DNA from: Acidocella sp.
GTDB lineage: Bacteria; Pseudomonadota; Alphaproteobacteria; Acetobacterales; Acetobacteraceae
DNA: 51,954 nucleotides
NCBI GenBank assembly: GCA_027308685.1
Contig: DAIDEE010000027.1
Location: 1-51,954 of the forward strand
Direction: 5' to 3'
This document shows, piece by piece, positions 8,572 to 18,440 of the stretch (positions are counted from its first letter, which is position 1; each line of letters opens with the position of its first letter). Both the position numbers and the translations under genes were made by a program. The notes under the pieces were generated by a model. The model did no database searches. It saw only the letters and a list, made by a program, of their open reading frames with translations, and was not told where the DNA came from.

Positions 8572-9240
8572 TTAAAAATCCAAGTCAGAATAATGCGGAG
8601 GCGGAGCAAGACCCGTCATGCGATCGGCCAAAATGGCACGAAAGGACGGACGTGATTTCATTCGCGCGTACCAATCCTTGCACGCGGCCGAGAGTGTCCA
8701 ATCAACGTCACCCAAAAAATCCAGCGAGGACAAGAAAGCCGCCGCTGAGAAATCGGCGATTGAGAGGTTCGCTCCCGCCAACCATTTACGGTTCTCAGCC
8801 AACCAACCAATGTAATTGAGATGGTTTTTAATATTGGCATACCCGGCCCGCAGCGCTCCTGCCTCAGGCGCCCCCAGGCCTAGAGCCTGCTTCATGGATT
8901 TTTCCCATAAAAGATTACGCGCCACCTCGTCGGCAAATTTATGGTCGAACCATGTAGCCAACCGGCGCACTTCAACCCGCTCGGCAATGGTACGGCCCAG
9001 CAGGGGAGTCTCAGGGTAGGCATCCTCGAGATACTCGCAAATCACAGCGGAATCCGGAATGACTAACCCATTATCCTCAACGAGCGTGGGGACTGTGGCT
9101 GCTGGATTGAGCGCCAGATACTCTGGGCGGCGCTGCCATGATTTCTCGACCCGCAGTTCGAATGGTAAGCGCTTTTCAGCGAGCACCAGACGAACTTTGC
9201 GGGAATAAGGAGACAGCGGCAGATGATAGAGGACTCGCAT
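8572..9240 (-). CDS. fzlA: FtsZ-localized GST-fold protein FzlA
   Basis: This 222-residue GST-fold protein has an N-terminal thioredoxin-like half (LYHLPLSPYSRKVRLVLAEK, NPAATVPTLVED, DSAVICEYLED) and an all-helical C-terminal half (ATWFDHKFADEV, LADRMTGLAPPPHYSDLDF). The WFD-KF-EV helix and the terminal APxxHYxDLDF tail match my recollection of Caulobacter FzlA, which binds FtsZ, curves protofilaments and is needed for constriction. It probably has no glutathione-transferase activity. A generic GST is the alternative, but the tail makes FzlA likelier. A 17-base palindrome lies just upstream of the start codon. Confidence 0.78.
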   Translation of the reverse strand: MRVLYHLPLSPYSRKVRLVLAEKRLPFELRVEKSWQRRPEYLALNPAATVPTLVEDNGLVIPDSAVICEYLEDAYPETPLLGRTIAERVEVRRLATWFDHKFADEVARNLLWEKSMKQALGLGAPEAGALRAGYANIKNHLNYIGWLAENRKWLAGANLSIADFSAAAFLSSLDFLGDVDWTLSAACKDWYARMKSRPSFRAILADRMTGLAPPPHYSDLDF

Positions 9241-9254
9241 GGTAGAGTTATGCC

Positions 9255-9271
9255 ATCAGATTAAGTCTGAT
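9255..9271. repeat. 17-base palindrome upstream of fzlA
   Basis: ATCAGA-TTAAG-TCTGAT is a perfect 6-bp inverted repeat with a 5-base centre, between the gltB stop and the fzlA start. No T-run follows on the minus strand, so it is not an obvious gltB terminator. It may be an operator or a leader hairpin. Confidence 0.5.
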
Positions 9272-9284
9272 AAAAGTCCGGTCA

Positions 9285-12200
9285 TCAGGCGCGCACAGCA
9301 GTAACCTCCTCATTCAGCGGGTTGGCCAGATATTTCACGTATTCCTTTGGAACAATCTGCCAGAAGCACGGTAACACCCGGTCCCAGTCATTCAACAACG
9401 TTGCAGCATAGGGGCTTTGGGTCTCAACGGCATGGCGGCTAATAAGGTTTTTCAAAACGTCTTCCCAATAGTTTGTGCTCACCCGTTGCCAGTGCAGCGA
9501 CTCGGCATTCACCCGCTTCTCGAACTTGGTCTCAGGGTCGTAGACAAACGCATGGCCACCGGTAAAACCTGCACCAAAATTCTCGCCTATGTCGCCGAGT
9601 ATCACCACTGTACCACCGGTCATGTACTCACAACCGTTGGAGCCAATACCTTCAACAACGGCAATGGCGCCGGAATTTCGTACCGCAAACCGCTCACCCG
9701 CCTTGCCGGCTGCATAAAGTTCACCACCGGTAGCGCCGTAAAGTACGGTGTTGCCGATGATGGTGTTCTCGTTACTGACCAGTTTGGATGACGGCGCGGG
9801 GCGAACGACGATGGTAGCGCCGGAGAGCCCCTTACCCACGTAGTCATTCGAGTCGCCGAATACCTCCAGTTTCAGGCCGGCCACTGCGAACGCTCCAAGC
9901 GATTGCCCGGCTGAACCGCGCAACCGCACCGTGACATGGTTCGGCTGCAACTTCACGCCCTTGAACTTGCGCACGATCTGCGAGGAAAATTTGGTGCCGA
10001 TGGCGCGATGCGTATTGCGAATATTATATTGCAACTGCATTTTGTCGCCGTGCTCAAAAAAGGCACTAGCATCCTTGATCATCTGCGCATCAAGGGTTTC
10101 AGGCACTTCATTGCGTCCAACGCGGGTGCAGTAACGCGCATGACCGCCAGGGTCAGCCTGTGCCAGAATCGGGTTCAGATCGAGGTCATCGAGAATATCC
10201 GCACCGCGGCTGACCTGATGCAATAAATCGGTACGCCCGATGATGTCCTGGATACGCTTGAAGCCGAGCGAGGCCAGAATTCCACGCACATCTTCGGCGA
10301 TGAACGAGAATAGGTTGATAACCTTCTCTGGCGAGCCTTCAAATTTTGCACGCAGCGCTTCATCCTGCGTACAAACGCCAACCGGGCAGGTATTGGAATG
10401 GCACTGGCGCACCATGATGCACCCCATGGCGACCAGCGAAGCCGTGCCGATACCGAATTCCTCGGCGCCCAGCATGGCGGCGATCACCACATCGCGGCCA
10501 GTTTTGATCCCACCGTCGGTGCGCAACGTTACAGTGTGGCGCAGCCGATTCAGGGTAAGCACCTGATGCGCTTCTGAGAGCCCCATCTCCCACGGCATAC
10601 CAGCATATTTCACAGAAGATTGTGGCGATGCCCCCGTGCCACCGACATGACCAGAGATGAGAATGGCATCAGCCTTCGCTTTGGCCACACCAGCCGCAAT
10701 CGTCCCGATACCCGAACGCGATACCAGCTTCACGCAAACAGTTGCATCCGGATTGATTTGCTTCAGGTCGTAGATAAGCTGAGCCAAATCCTCGATCGAA
10801 TAAATATCGTGATGCGGCGGCGGCGATATCAGCATCACACCAGGCGTGGCATGGCGCAGCTTGGCGATAAGCTCGGTGACCTTGAAACCAGGGAGCTGCC
10901 CGCCCTCGCCGGGCTTGGCACCCTGGGCGATTTTAATCTCGATTTCCTTACAGTTATTGAGATATTCGGCGGTAACCCCAAACCGACCGGAGGCGATCTG
11001 TTTAATCGCCGATGAGGCATTGTCGCCGTTGGCGCGCGGCTCCGAACGCGCGGGGTCTTCGCCACCCTCGCCGGAGTCAGAACGAGCACCTATGCGGTTC
11101 ATTGCAATCGAGAGAGTCTCGTGCGCTTCCGGGCTTAGTGCACCGAGTGAAATGCCGGGAGCCAGCAGACGCTTGCGGATTTCAGTGACACTTTCTACAT
11201 CATCCACCGGGATGGGCGACACATTATCGATGCGGAAATCGAGTAAATCGCGCAACGCCACCGGGGCTTGACGGCGCACCGCGTCAGCGTAGCGCCGATA
11301 CAACTGATATGAATCCGAGCCAACCGCTGTCTGCAACAAATGGATCGCATTATTGTCGAAGGCATGCGTTTCACCCGAGCGGCGCAAACGATACGCACCA
11401 CCGATTTCCAGCGGCACCACATTGCCGTGCGAGGCTGCCTTATGCAGTTCCAACACCTTATGGGCGATACCCGGCAAACCAATACCCGAAATTCGTGAGG
11501 CCATGCCTGGGAAAAATTCACCCACTAATGCACGAGACAATCCAATCGCTTCAAAATTATAGCCGCCGCGATAAGAGGCGATCATCGAAATACCCAGCTT
11601 GCTCATCACCTTCAGCAAACCTTTGTCGACAGCTTTTTTGTAACGACCAATAGCATCCTTCAGCGAGAGCTTACCGAACAAGCCACGCGCATGGCGATCT
11701 GCGATGCTTTCCTGTGCCAAATAGGCATTCACCGTGGTCGCGCCAACGCCGATCAATACTGCAAAATAATGCACATCCAGACATTCAGCACAGCGTACGT
11801 TCAAGCTGGTGAAGGTACGCAATGACTGCCGCACCAGATGCGTATGCACAGCCCCCGTGGCCAGAATCATCGGGATCGGCGCACGCTCCTGGCTCATCGC
11901 CTCATCGGTCAGAATGACATGCGTGCAGCCGGCACGAACACCCTCCTCAGCCTCGCGGCGGATGCGTTCAATAGCGCGGCGTAAACCGCCTTCGCCGTTG
12001 ATCACCTTGAAGGTACAATCAACCACACATGCAGCATCACCCATGGTTTTGCGCATCGCATCGAACTCGGCGGTTGATAAAACCGGCGTGTCGAGTTGCA
12101 GAAGATTGCATTGTTCAGCATCTTCATCGAGCACATTGCCAAGGTTCCCAAGCCGGGTCTTCAGGCTCATCACACGTGTTTCACGCAGACTATCAATCGC

Positions 12201-13823
12201 CGGATTGGTAACCTGGCTAAAACTCTGACGGAAATAATGATGCAGACCACGGTATTTTTCAGACAACACCGCGATTGGTGTGTCATCACCCATCGAGCCA
12301 ACTGCTTCCGAGGCGTCATCCACCATCGGCTGCAACAGTAGCTCAAGTTCTTCCAGCGTGTAACCTACCGCCAACTGGCGACGCCGCAAAGCCTCAGCAT
12401 CGTAACGTACCGGCTCAGGCGCATCGGTCTTCACAATATGGTCTATGACTGTGATACCTTTGGTCCAGGCACCAAAGTTTTGGCGCGCCGCCAGCATGTC
12501 TTTCATTTCAGTATCGTGGTAGAATTTCGATGCGTTCAAATCCACACCAATCGTCTGACCCGGGCCAACATGGCCTTTCTCGACGATATGCTCTTCATCA
12601 AACTTCACCATGCCAGTCTCGGAGCCAACCACCAGCATGTGATTGGTAGTTACGCAATAACGCAGCGGGCGCAGGCCGTTACGATCAAGCCCGGCAATAA
12701 CAAAACGGCCATCAGTGGCGGTGATCGCAGCAGGGCCATCCCATGGTTCCATAACCACGTTACAGTATAAAAACAAATCACGATGCGCTTTCGGCATCGA
12801 GGAGTCATTACCAATGGATGGAGGAATCATCAGAGCTTTTGCCATCGGCGCATCTCGCCCGGCCCGCACCAGCAATTCAAACACGTTATCAAGTGATGCG
12901 GTGTCAGACCCACCTGCCTGCACCACCGGCTTCACTGCATCGAGGAACTCGTTCAACCCTTCCGCGGCCAACCGCGTCTCATGGCTTTTCATCCAGTTGA
13001 TGTTACCCGCAACTGTATTGATCTCACCATTATGAGCCAACATGCGAAACGGTTGCGCCAGGCGCCATGTTGGGAACGTGTTGGTGGAATAACGCTGATG
13101 GTAGATGGCAAAGCGCGAGACAAAGCGCTCGTCCAGCAAATCAGGATAAAAATCTGTCAGGCTCGCAGCCAGGAACATACCTTTGTAAATAATCGACCGG
13201 CAGGATAGCGAACATAAATAAAGCTCAGGTATCTGTGCCGCGATTGCCGCTTTTTCGATTTTGCGACGGATGATGTAAAGCTCACGCTCGAACACCTCTT
13301 CCGAGACATCGCGCGCATTCCACAGCATGATCTGTTCAATTTCAGGCCGCGTAGCATTGGCTTTTTCGCCGATACACTCAACATTTATCGGCACCTGCCG
13401 CCAGCCGTAGATACGATAGCCGAAGTTCAGGATTTCGGTCTCGACGATCTGCCTGCAAATTTCCTGCGCCGCCAGATCGGTTTTGGGCAAAAACACCTGC
13501 CCCACCGCAATCGGGCCTTCACGCAACCTATCACCGCCGCGTTTTACTTCAGCAGCGAAAAAATCCTGCGGAATTTCAATATGAATTCCCGCTCCATCTC
13601 CCGTTTTACCATCGGCATCGACGGCGCCACGATGCCAGACCGCCTTCAGCGCATCGATGCCTGCCTGCACAATATCACGGCGCTTTTTACCATCCAGGGC
13701 GGCAATCATCCCAACGCCACAGGCATCGTGCTCTTGCTCACGGTTATAGGTGTGTTCAAGAGTTTTTTCGTTGGCGGCCCACGCAGCCAAAAATTCAGAA
13801 CCAGATTCCATCGACATATTCAA
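9285..13823 (-). CDS. gltB: Glutamate synthase (NADPH) large subunit
   Basis: This 1512-residue protein converts glutamine and 2-oxoglutarate to two glutamates with electrons from GltD. Catalytic Cys35 (EHDACGVG, exposed after removal of a propeptide) heads the class II glutamine amidotransferase domain. The central linker and FMN-binding synthase barrel follow (residues ~850-1200), with the 3Fe-4S cysteines CIMVRQCHSNTCPVGVC around 1130-1150. The C-terminal GXGXG beta-helix domain (GLSGATIVVRP, GATGGELYAAGKAGERF, GGTVVILGDIGENFGAGFTGG) completes it. It lies 14 bases downstream of gltD, so gltD-gltB is an operon with the small subunit first. Confidence 0.97.
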   Translation of the reverse strand: MNMSMESGSEFLAAWAANEKTLEHTYNREQEHDACGVGMIAALDGKKRRDIVQAGIDALKAVWHRGAVDADGKTGDGAGIHIEIPQDFFAAEVKRGGDRLREGPIAVGQVFLPKTDLAAQEICRQIVETEILNFGYRIYGWRQVPINVECIGEKANATRPEIEQIMLWNARDVSEEVFERELYIIRRKIEKAAIAAQIPELYLCSLSCRSIIYKGMFLAASLTDFYPDLLDERFVSRFAIYHQRYSTNTFPTWRLAQPFRMLAHNGEINTVAGNINWMKSHETRLAAEGLNEFLDAVKPVVQAGGSDTASLDNVFELLVRAGRDAPMAKALMIPPSIGNDSSMPKAHRDLFLYCNVVMEPWDGPAAITATDGRFVIAGLDRNGLRPLRYCVTTNHMLVVGSETGMVKFDEEHIVEKGHVGPGQTIGVDLNASKFYHDTEMKDMLAARQNFGAWTKGITVIDHIVKTDAPEPVRYDAEALRRRQLAVGYTLEELELLLQPMVDDASEAVGSMGDDTPIAVLSEKYRGLHHYFRQSFSQVTNPAIDSLRETRVMSLKTRLGNLGNVLDEDAEQCNLLQLDTPVLSTAEFDAMRKTMGDAACVVDCTFKVINGEGGLRRAIERIRREAEEGVRAGCTHVILTDEAMSQERAPIPMILATGAVHTHLVRQSLRTFTSLNVRCAECLDVHYFAVLIGVGATTVNAYLAQESIADRHARGLFGKLSLKDAIGRYKKAVDKGLLKVMSKLGISMIASYRGGYNFEAIGLSRALVGEFFPGMASRISGIGLPGIAHKVLELHKAASHGNVVPLEIGGAYRLRRSGETHAFDNNAIHLLQTAVGSDSYQLYRRYADAVRRQAPVALRDLLDFRIDNVSPIPVDDVESVTEIRKRLLAPGISLGALSPEAHETLSIAMNRIGARSDSGEGGEDPARSEPRANGDNASSAIKQIASGRFGVTAEYLNNCKEIEIKIAQGAKPGEGGQLPGFKVTELIAKLRHATPGVMLISPPPHHDIYSIEDLAQLIYDLKQINPDATVCVKLVSRSGIGTIAAGVAKAKADAILISGHVGGTGASPQSSVKYAGMPWEMGLSEAHQVLTLNRLRHTVTLRTDGGIKTGRDVVIAAMLGAEEFGIGTASLVAMGCIMVRQCHSNTCPVGVCTQDEALRAKFEGSPEKVINLFSFIAEDVRGILASLGFKRIQDIIGRTDLLHQVSRGADILDDLDLNPILAQADPGGHARYCTRVGRNEVPETLDAQMIKDASAFFEHGDKMQLQYNIRNTHRAIGTKFSSQIVRKFKGVKLQPNHVTVRLRGSAGQSLGAFAVAGLKLEVFGDSNDYVGKGLSGATIVVRPAPSSKLVSNENTIIGNTVLYGATGGELYAAGKAGERFAVRNSGAIAVVEGIGSNGCEYMTGGTVVILGDIGENFGAGFTGGHAFVYDPETKFEKRVNAESLHWQRVSTNYWEDVLKNLISRHAVETQSPYAATLLNDWDRVLPCFWQIVPKEYVKYLANPLNEEVTAVRA

Positions 13824-13837
13824 AGCTCCGAAAAAAA

Positions 13838-15274
13838 TTATTCAGCGGCTTGGGCAAAGCCCTGGCTGACCTGGATATATTCATTGATCTGGGCCGCCGC
13901 ATCGCGACCATCGCGAATCGCCCACACAACCAGGCTGGCACCGCGCACGATATCGCCGGCAGCAAAAACCCCTGGTAAATTTGTCATGAAGCTGCGTGGA
14001 TCGGTTTTCAAAGTGCCCCAGCGCGTCACTTTAAGATCTTTCTCACCGAAGGCCAAAGGTAAGTCCTCTGGATCAAATCCCAGCGCCTTGATGACGAGAT
14101 CAGCCTCCACATTGAACGAGCTACCGGCGATCGCATCAACCGATTGCCGCCCCGACGCATCTGGCAGCCCGAGGTGCATACGCGTGGCGCGCACCGCGGT
14201 GACTTTATCATCACCCAGAAACGCTTCTGGTGCTGCCAGCCACTCAAAGGTCACTCCCTCATCCTCGGCATTTCCAACTTCGCGCAGGCTTCCCGGCATG
14301 TTGGCACGATCGCGCCGATACAGACACGTAACGGATGACGCCCCTTGACGGACTGCCGTACGAACGCAATCCATCGCGGTATCGCCACCACCAATGACCA
14401 CAACTTTTTTGCCTTGGGCATTCAGCAGACCAGAGTCAAAATCGGGAACGCTGTCGCCAAGACCCTGGCGGTTTGAGGTGATGAGATAGTCGAGCGCCGG
14501 AACAATGCCCGGTAAACCAGCCCCCGGCCCACCAATTTCACGCGGCTTATAAACGCCGGTGGCAATCAGAACAGCGTCGTGTTTGGCCCGCAATTCTGCA
14601 AACGGTATCTTGCCGCCGATATCGGCATTCAACTCAAACTTAACACCACCATCGCTCAGCCAGTCCGCGCGGCGGATAACAATGTCTTTCTCCAGCTTGA
14701 AGCCCGGAATGCCGTAAATCAACAGCCCGCCCACGCGGTCATACCGGTCATAGACGGTCACCTGATACCCCTGCCGGCGCAGTGCCTCAGCCGCCGCCAG
14801 GCCGGCCGGACCGGCCCCGATGATGCCGACCGAAAAGGCCAGTTCCTGCACGCAGGTGATCGGCTTGACCCAACCTTTTTCAAAAGCGGTGTCGGTGATG
14901 TAGCGCTCAACCGCACCGATGGTGACGCTCTCGAAGCCTTTTTCGATCACGCAGTTACCTTCACACAGCCGGTCCTGAGGACAGATCCGGCCACAAATTT
15001 CGGGGAAGGTGTTGGTGGCGGAAGATATCTCGTACGCCTCCTCCAAACGCCCCTCCGCGGTTAGCTTCAACCAATCGGGAATATTATTGGAGAGCGGGCA
15101 ATGAATTGAGCAGAATGGGATTCCGCACTGGCTGCAACGGCTTGATTGCGCCTTGGCCGACTGCACATCGAATTTTTTATAAATCTCATCGAAATCAGCC
15201 GCGCGTTCGCTGATCGACCGCTTCTCCGGCGTTTTTTGCGCCAGATGAGTAAATTGCAGCATTTTTTCAGCCAT
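13838..15274 (-). CDS. gltD: Glutamate synthase (NADPH) small subunit
   Basis: This 478-residue FAD/Fe-S protein oxidises NADPH and passes electrons to GltB. The N-terminal cluster cysteines are C47/C50/C55/C59 (CSQCGIPFCSIHC) and C94/C98/C104/C108 (CGRICPQDRLCEGNC). The FAD site IIGAGPAGLAAAEALR is near residue 150 and the NADPH site VVVIGGGDTAMDC near residue 290. The C-terminal AAGDIVRGASLVVWAI flavin segment is intact. It is the promoter-proximal gene of gltDB. I searched its 200-base upstream region for a sigma-54 -24/-12 element and found no convincing match. Confidence 0.96.
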   Translation of the reverse strand: MAEKMLQFTHLAQKTPEKRSISERAADFDEIYKKFDVQSAKAQSSRCSQCGIPFCSIHCPLSNNIPDWLKLTAEGRLEEAYEISSATNTFPEICGRICPQDRLCEGNCVIEKGFESVTIGAVERYITDTAFEKGWVKPITCVQELAFSVGIIGAGPAGLAAAEALRRQGYQVTVYDRYDRVGGLLIYGIPGFKLEKDIVIRRADWLSDGGVKFELNADIGGKIPFAELRAKHDAVLIATGVYKPREIGGPGAGLPGIVPALDYLITSNRQGLGDSVPDFDSGLLNAQGKKVVVIGGGDTAMDCVRTAVRQGASSVTCLYRRDRANMPGSLREVGNAEDEGVTFEWLAAPEAFLGDDKVTAVRATRMHLGLPDASGRQSVDAIAGSSFNVEADLVIKALGFDPEDLPLAFGEKDLKVTRWGTLKTDPRSFMTNLPGVFAAGDIVRGASLVVWAIRDGRDAAAQINEYIQVSQGFAQAAE

Positions 15275-15473
15275 AGCGTGTCTTCCCTTCGGCGCATTTA
15301 CGCTGCGCGATTGTGCGCTGCGAAATTTAGACCTGCCTCATAACGCGCATTTTCCCGGATTACCAGTGTTTTTTACACATTAAGACAATATAGCTGCCAT
15401 ATAAAAGCCGAATCACCCCCAACAAGTGACAATTACAAGCTGAACACCCTTAAAAAAAGGGCCGGATTGTTAC

Positions 15474-16436
15474 CTATACCTGATATTGCGGCTGATCACC
15501 TCCGCCTTGGCGGTATCGGGCCAGATAGCGCGGCACGATCATTTCCATCGGTGTGGCCACAATATTCAATGCAGACAAACCCAGAGCCCCTTGTTCCACC
15601 ACGTTGTCGCTCTGCAACAGTTTTATTTGGTCTCGGGTCAGTAGCTTGCCCGGCAGGCGCTCCAAAACCGCTGCCTGCAAGCGCGCAAGGCCAAGCGGCA
15701 GGTTGATAATCTGCCGGGATTTGCCGATTAACTGCAACATATATTCAATTAATTCGCGGAAGGTTTTCACCTGAGGCCCTCCCAGTTCAAACATACAGCC
15801 GGCTGCATCGGCCTGATGAACCCCGGCCATCACCGCATCTGCCACGTCCCCCACATACACCGGCTGAAATTTCGAGCCGCCCGAGACGATCGGGATCACT
15901 GGGGACACCCCCGCCATAGCGGCAAAACGGTTAAAGAATGCGTCCTCGGGTCCAAAAACGATCGAAGGGCGCAAAATAACCGCTGACGGAAATGCCGCCC
16001 GCACCGCGTCTTCGCCCAACCCTTTGCTACGCGCATAGTCGCTGGCGCTCGTGGTATTGGCGCCGATGGCGGATACGTGAACCAGATGCTGCGCAATTGA
16101 GCTGGACGCCAGCCGTGCAATCCGCCCTGCACCCTCGGCGTGAACTTTGTAAAAATCACCTGGTTTGGATTCGGCCAATATGCCGGTCAGGTTAACCACC
16201 ACATCGGCGCCGTCGGTGGCGCGAGCCACCAAGGCTTCCCGGTTGAGTGGCGCAAACAGTGGCACGATCTGACCGACACCCCCCATGGGCTTGAGCACCA
16301 AGGCGGACTCCGGGTCTCGAACAGCAACGCGCACAATATAACCCTGGTCAGCAAAGCGCTTGACCACATAGCGGCCGATAAAGCCGGAGCCGCCGAAAAC
16401 CGTCGCAACTCTGCGCTTACCCATATCAATTGCCAT
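15474..16436 (-). CDS. Complex I NDUFA9-like NAD(P)H-binding protein
   Basis: This Rossmann protein has the N-terminal dinucleotide motif TVFGGSGFIGRYVVKRFADQ and a NmrA/SDR-like body (VVVNLTGIL, LVHVSAIGA, ILRPSIVFGPEDAFFNRFA, FQPVYVGDVADAV). This is the pattern of alphaproteobacterial homologues of the mitochondrial complex I accessory subunit NDUFA9. A longer frame opens at 16481, but the ATG at 16436 follows GGAAGGG by about ten bases and begins right before the Rossmann strand, so I chose it (320 residues). It is divergent from tRNA-Leu. No complex I genes are in the window, so the role is inferred by homology only. Confidence 0.85.
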   Translation of the reverse strand: MAIDMGKRRVATVFGGSGFIGRYVVKRFADQGYIVRVAVRDPESALVLKPMGGVGQIVPLFAPLNREALVARATDGADVVVNLTGILAESKPGDFYKVHAEGAGRIARLASSSIAQHLVHVSAIGANTTSASDYARSKGLGEDAVRAAFPSAVILRPSIVFGPEDAFFNRFAAMAGVSPVIPIVSGGSKFQPVYVGDVADAVMAGVHQADAAGCMFELGGPQVKTFRELIEYMLQLIGKSRQIINLPLGLARLQAAVLERLPGKLLTRDQIKLLQSDNVVEQGALGLSALNIVATPMEMIVPRYLARYRQGGGDQPQYQV

Positions 16437-16569
16437 ACTAAATAACCCTTCCTGACATGCCTGCCGTTGTAGGATGACCATCCTCCCGCCTCAAGGCACA
16501 GTTGACGGTGGGCGTGCCCCTCGCTACATCGCGCTCTCGCACGCCACTTGTGGTTTGCGAAAATACGGT

Positions 16570-16656
16570 GCCCTGGTGGCGGAATTGGTAGACGCACTAG
16601 CTTCAGGTGCTAGCGATCGCAAGGTCGTGGAAGTTCGAGTCTTCTCCAGGGCACCA
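16570..16656 (+). tRNA. tRNA-Leu (anticodon CAG)
   Basis: This 87-base tRNA has an acceptor stem GCCCTGG/CCAGGGC, an anticodon stem CTAGC/GCTAG around loop TTCAGGT (anticodon CAG, reads CUG), a long variable arm as expected for a class II tRNA, a TTCGAGT T-loop and an encoded CCA end. Confidence 0.97.
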
Positions 16657-16682
16657 AAATTTTCTGAAATTCAAAAATCGAT

Positions 16683-17336
16683 ATGGTGAGCATCATCTTT
16701 ATGAGCGGCAGCACAATTCACCTGCACCAGCACGACCTTCCAGATCATATCGACTTCGGGCCAATCGTGGCGGTTGATACCGAGACCATGGGGCTTGACC
16801 CGCGCCGTGACCGGCTTTGTCTGGTGCAGCTATCGTCCGGCGATGGCACTGCCCATCTCGTACAAATTATCCCGCCGGCCCTGGGCGGCAAGGGCGCCGA
16901 TTGCCCGAACCTCAAAGCGCTGTTGAGCAACCCCAAAGTCGCTAAATTATTCCACTTCGCCCGCTTTGATGTAGCAGCGCTGTACAATGGCCTTGGCGTG
17001 CTGACTTCGCCCATCATCTGCACCAAAATCGCCTCAAAACTGGTGCGTACCTACACTGATCGCCATGGTTTGAAGGACCTGGCGCGCGATCTCGCAGGAG
17101 TTGATCTCTCAAAGCAGCAACAAACCAGTGACTGGGGCAGCCTGGAACTTAGTCCTGAGCAACTCACCTACGCAGCAACAGATGTGCTATATTTGCACAG
17201 CATCTGGCGGAAGCTGGAAACGCTGCTCGTGCGTGAAAATCGTCGCCATATCGCACAAGCGGCCTATGAATTTCTGCCGACCCTGAGCCAACTGGACCTG
17301 CTTGGTTACGGCGACCCAGACCTATTTCATCATTAA
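16683..17336 (+). CDS. Short ribonuclease D-like 3'-5' exonuclease
   Basis: This 217-residue DEDDy-type exonuclease shows the three motifs: VAVDTETMGLDP (Asp and Glu), LFHFARFDVAALY (second Asp) and YAATDVLYLHSIW (Tyr and last Asp). It contains only the DnaQ-like catalytic domain. The C-terminal HRDC domains of E. coli RNase D (~375 residues) are absent, as is common in alphaproteobacteria. Family members trim tRNA and small RNA 3' ends, and its position right behind a tRNA gene is suggestive. The start is uncertain: 16683 or the ATG at 16701, neither with a strong Shine-Dalgarno. Confidence 0.9.
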   Translation: MVSIIFMSGSTIHLHQHDLPDHIDFGPIVAVDTETMGLDPRRDRLCLVQLSSGDGTAHLVQIIPPALGGKGADCPNLKALLSNPKVAKLFHFARFDVAALYNGLGVLTSPIICTKIASKLVRTYTDRHGLKDLARDLAGVDLSKQQQTSDWGSLELSPEQLTYAATDVLYLHSIWRKLETLLVRENRRHIAQAAYEFLPTLSQLDLLGYGDPDLFHH

Positions 17337-17405
17337 AATACCCAGTTACAATGGGTTTCTATCAACTCAGTTGACCCGGCGTGGCGGGCTGTTCATACAA
17401 CTCTC

Positions 17406-18440
17406 ATGATGATGAGCGACCCTAAACGACGCAATTCGGATTCGGGCTCTGCGGGCATCTCTGGTAGCGCGGATTTGTACACAGCCGATTTATCAATCGC
17501 CCGGGATGTATTGCTGACGGAAGCGGCAGCCCTGAATGCGCTGGCGGATAGTCTGGGTGCGCCTTTTTACATGGCGTTGAACAGCCTGTTTGAAATTTCT
17601 GGCCGGGTGATTGTGACTGGCATGGGTAAATCGGGCCACGTAGCCCGCAAAATTGCCGCCACTTTGGCTTCCACCGGCACGCCAGCAATGTTTGTCCACC
17701 CCGCCGAGGCCGCACACGGCGATCTTGGTATGATTATTCCAGGTGACGCCGTAATTGCGCTGTCGAATTCCGGCGAGGCTTCGGAATTGTCGGTTATTAT
17801 AGCCCATACCCATCGCATCGGGGTCCCACTGATCGCTATCACGGCTGGTGCTGCCAGCACTTTGGGTACGGCAGCTGATATCGCGCTGATTTTGCCGGAC
17901 GCCCCGGAAGCGGGGCCGATTGGCCTGGCGCCGACCACCAGTACCACTATGCAAATGGCGCTGGGGGATGCGTTAGCGGTAGCTCTGCTGGCCCGCAAAG
18001 GGTTTTCGGCGAGAGACTTCCGCGACATTCATCCGGGTGGAAAACTAGGCGCGCTGCTCAAACGGGTGCGTGATTTAATGCATACCGGCGATGAATTGCC
18101 CCTGGTTGCTCCCGGCACGACGATGGACCGCGCCTTAATTACAATGACCGCCAAGCGCTTTGGTTCACTGGCCGTGGTTGATCATGACGGTAAACTGCTC
18201 GGCATCGTGACAGACGGTGATTTACGGCGCAACATGGGTCCAGATTTGTTGGGCAAAACGGTCGATGAGATTATGAATATCTCGCCACGGACAATTCGAC
18301 CTGAGGCCTTAGCTGAAGACGCGTTGCGTGAAATGAACATGGCTTCCCGCCCTTTTACCGCCTTATTCGTGGTGGATGACGAGCAAATGGTGAACGGAAT
18401 ATTGCATATCCACGATCTTTTAAGGTCTGGCCTCGCATGA
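17406..18440 (+). CDS. kdsD: D-arabinose 5-phosphate isomerase (KpsF/GutQ family)
   Basis: This enzyme isomerises ribulose 5-phosphate to arabinose 5-phosphate, the first step toward the LPS sugar Kdo. The 344-residue protein has an N-terminal SIS domain (VTGMGKSGHVARKIAATL, LALSNSGEASEL) and two CBS domains from ~residue 215 (RDLMHTGDELPLV, LAVVDHDGKLLGIVTDGDL). An APTTSTTMQMALGDALAVAL helix matches the family. It opens the envelope operon and overlaps lptC by four bases. Alternative downstream ATGs exist (17409, 17412), but the product is unaffected. Confidence 0.94.
   Translation: MMMSDPKRRNSDSGSAGISGSADLYTADLSIARDVLLTEAAALNALADSLGAPFYMALNSLFEISGRVIVTGMGKSGHVARKIAATLASTGTPAMFVHPAEAAHGDLGMIIPGDAVIALSNSGEASELSVIIAHTHRIGVPLIAITAGAASTLGTAADIALILPDAPEAGPIGLAPTTSTTMQMALGDALAVALLARKGFSARDFRDIHPGGKLGALLKRVRDLMHTGDELPLVAPGTTMDRALITMTAKRFGSLAVVDHDGKLLGIVTDGDLRRNMGPDLLGKTVDEIMNISPRTIRPEALAEDALREMNMASRPFTALFVVDDEQMVNGILHIHDLLRSGLA

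Noticed and set aside
15448-15470. CCCTT-TTTTT-AAGGG hairpin as terminator of the NDUFA9-like gene
   Set aside because: The T-run forms the loop rather than the tail and the stem has five base pairs, so it is not a convincing terminator.
15275-15473. Sigma-54 promoter upstream of gltD
   Set aside because: No GG-N10-GC element with suitable flanks was seen by eye; the region is AT-rich with no convincing -10/-35 pair either.
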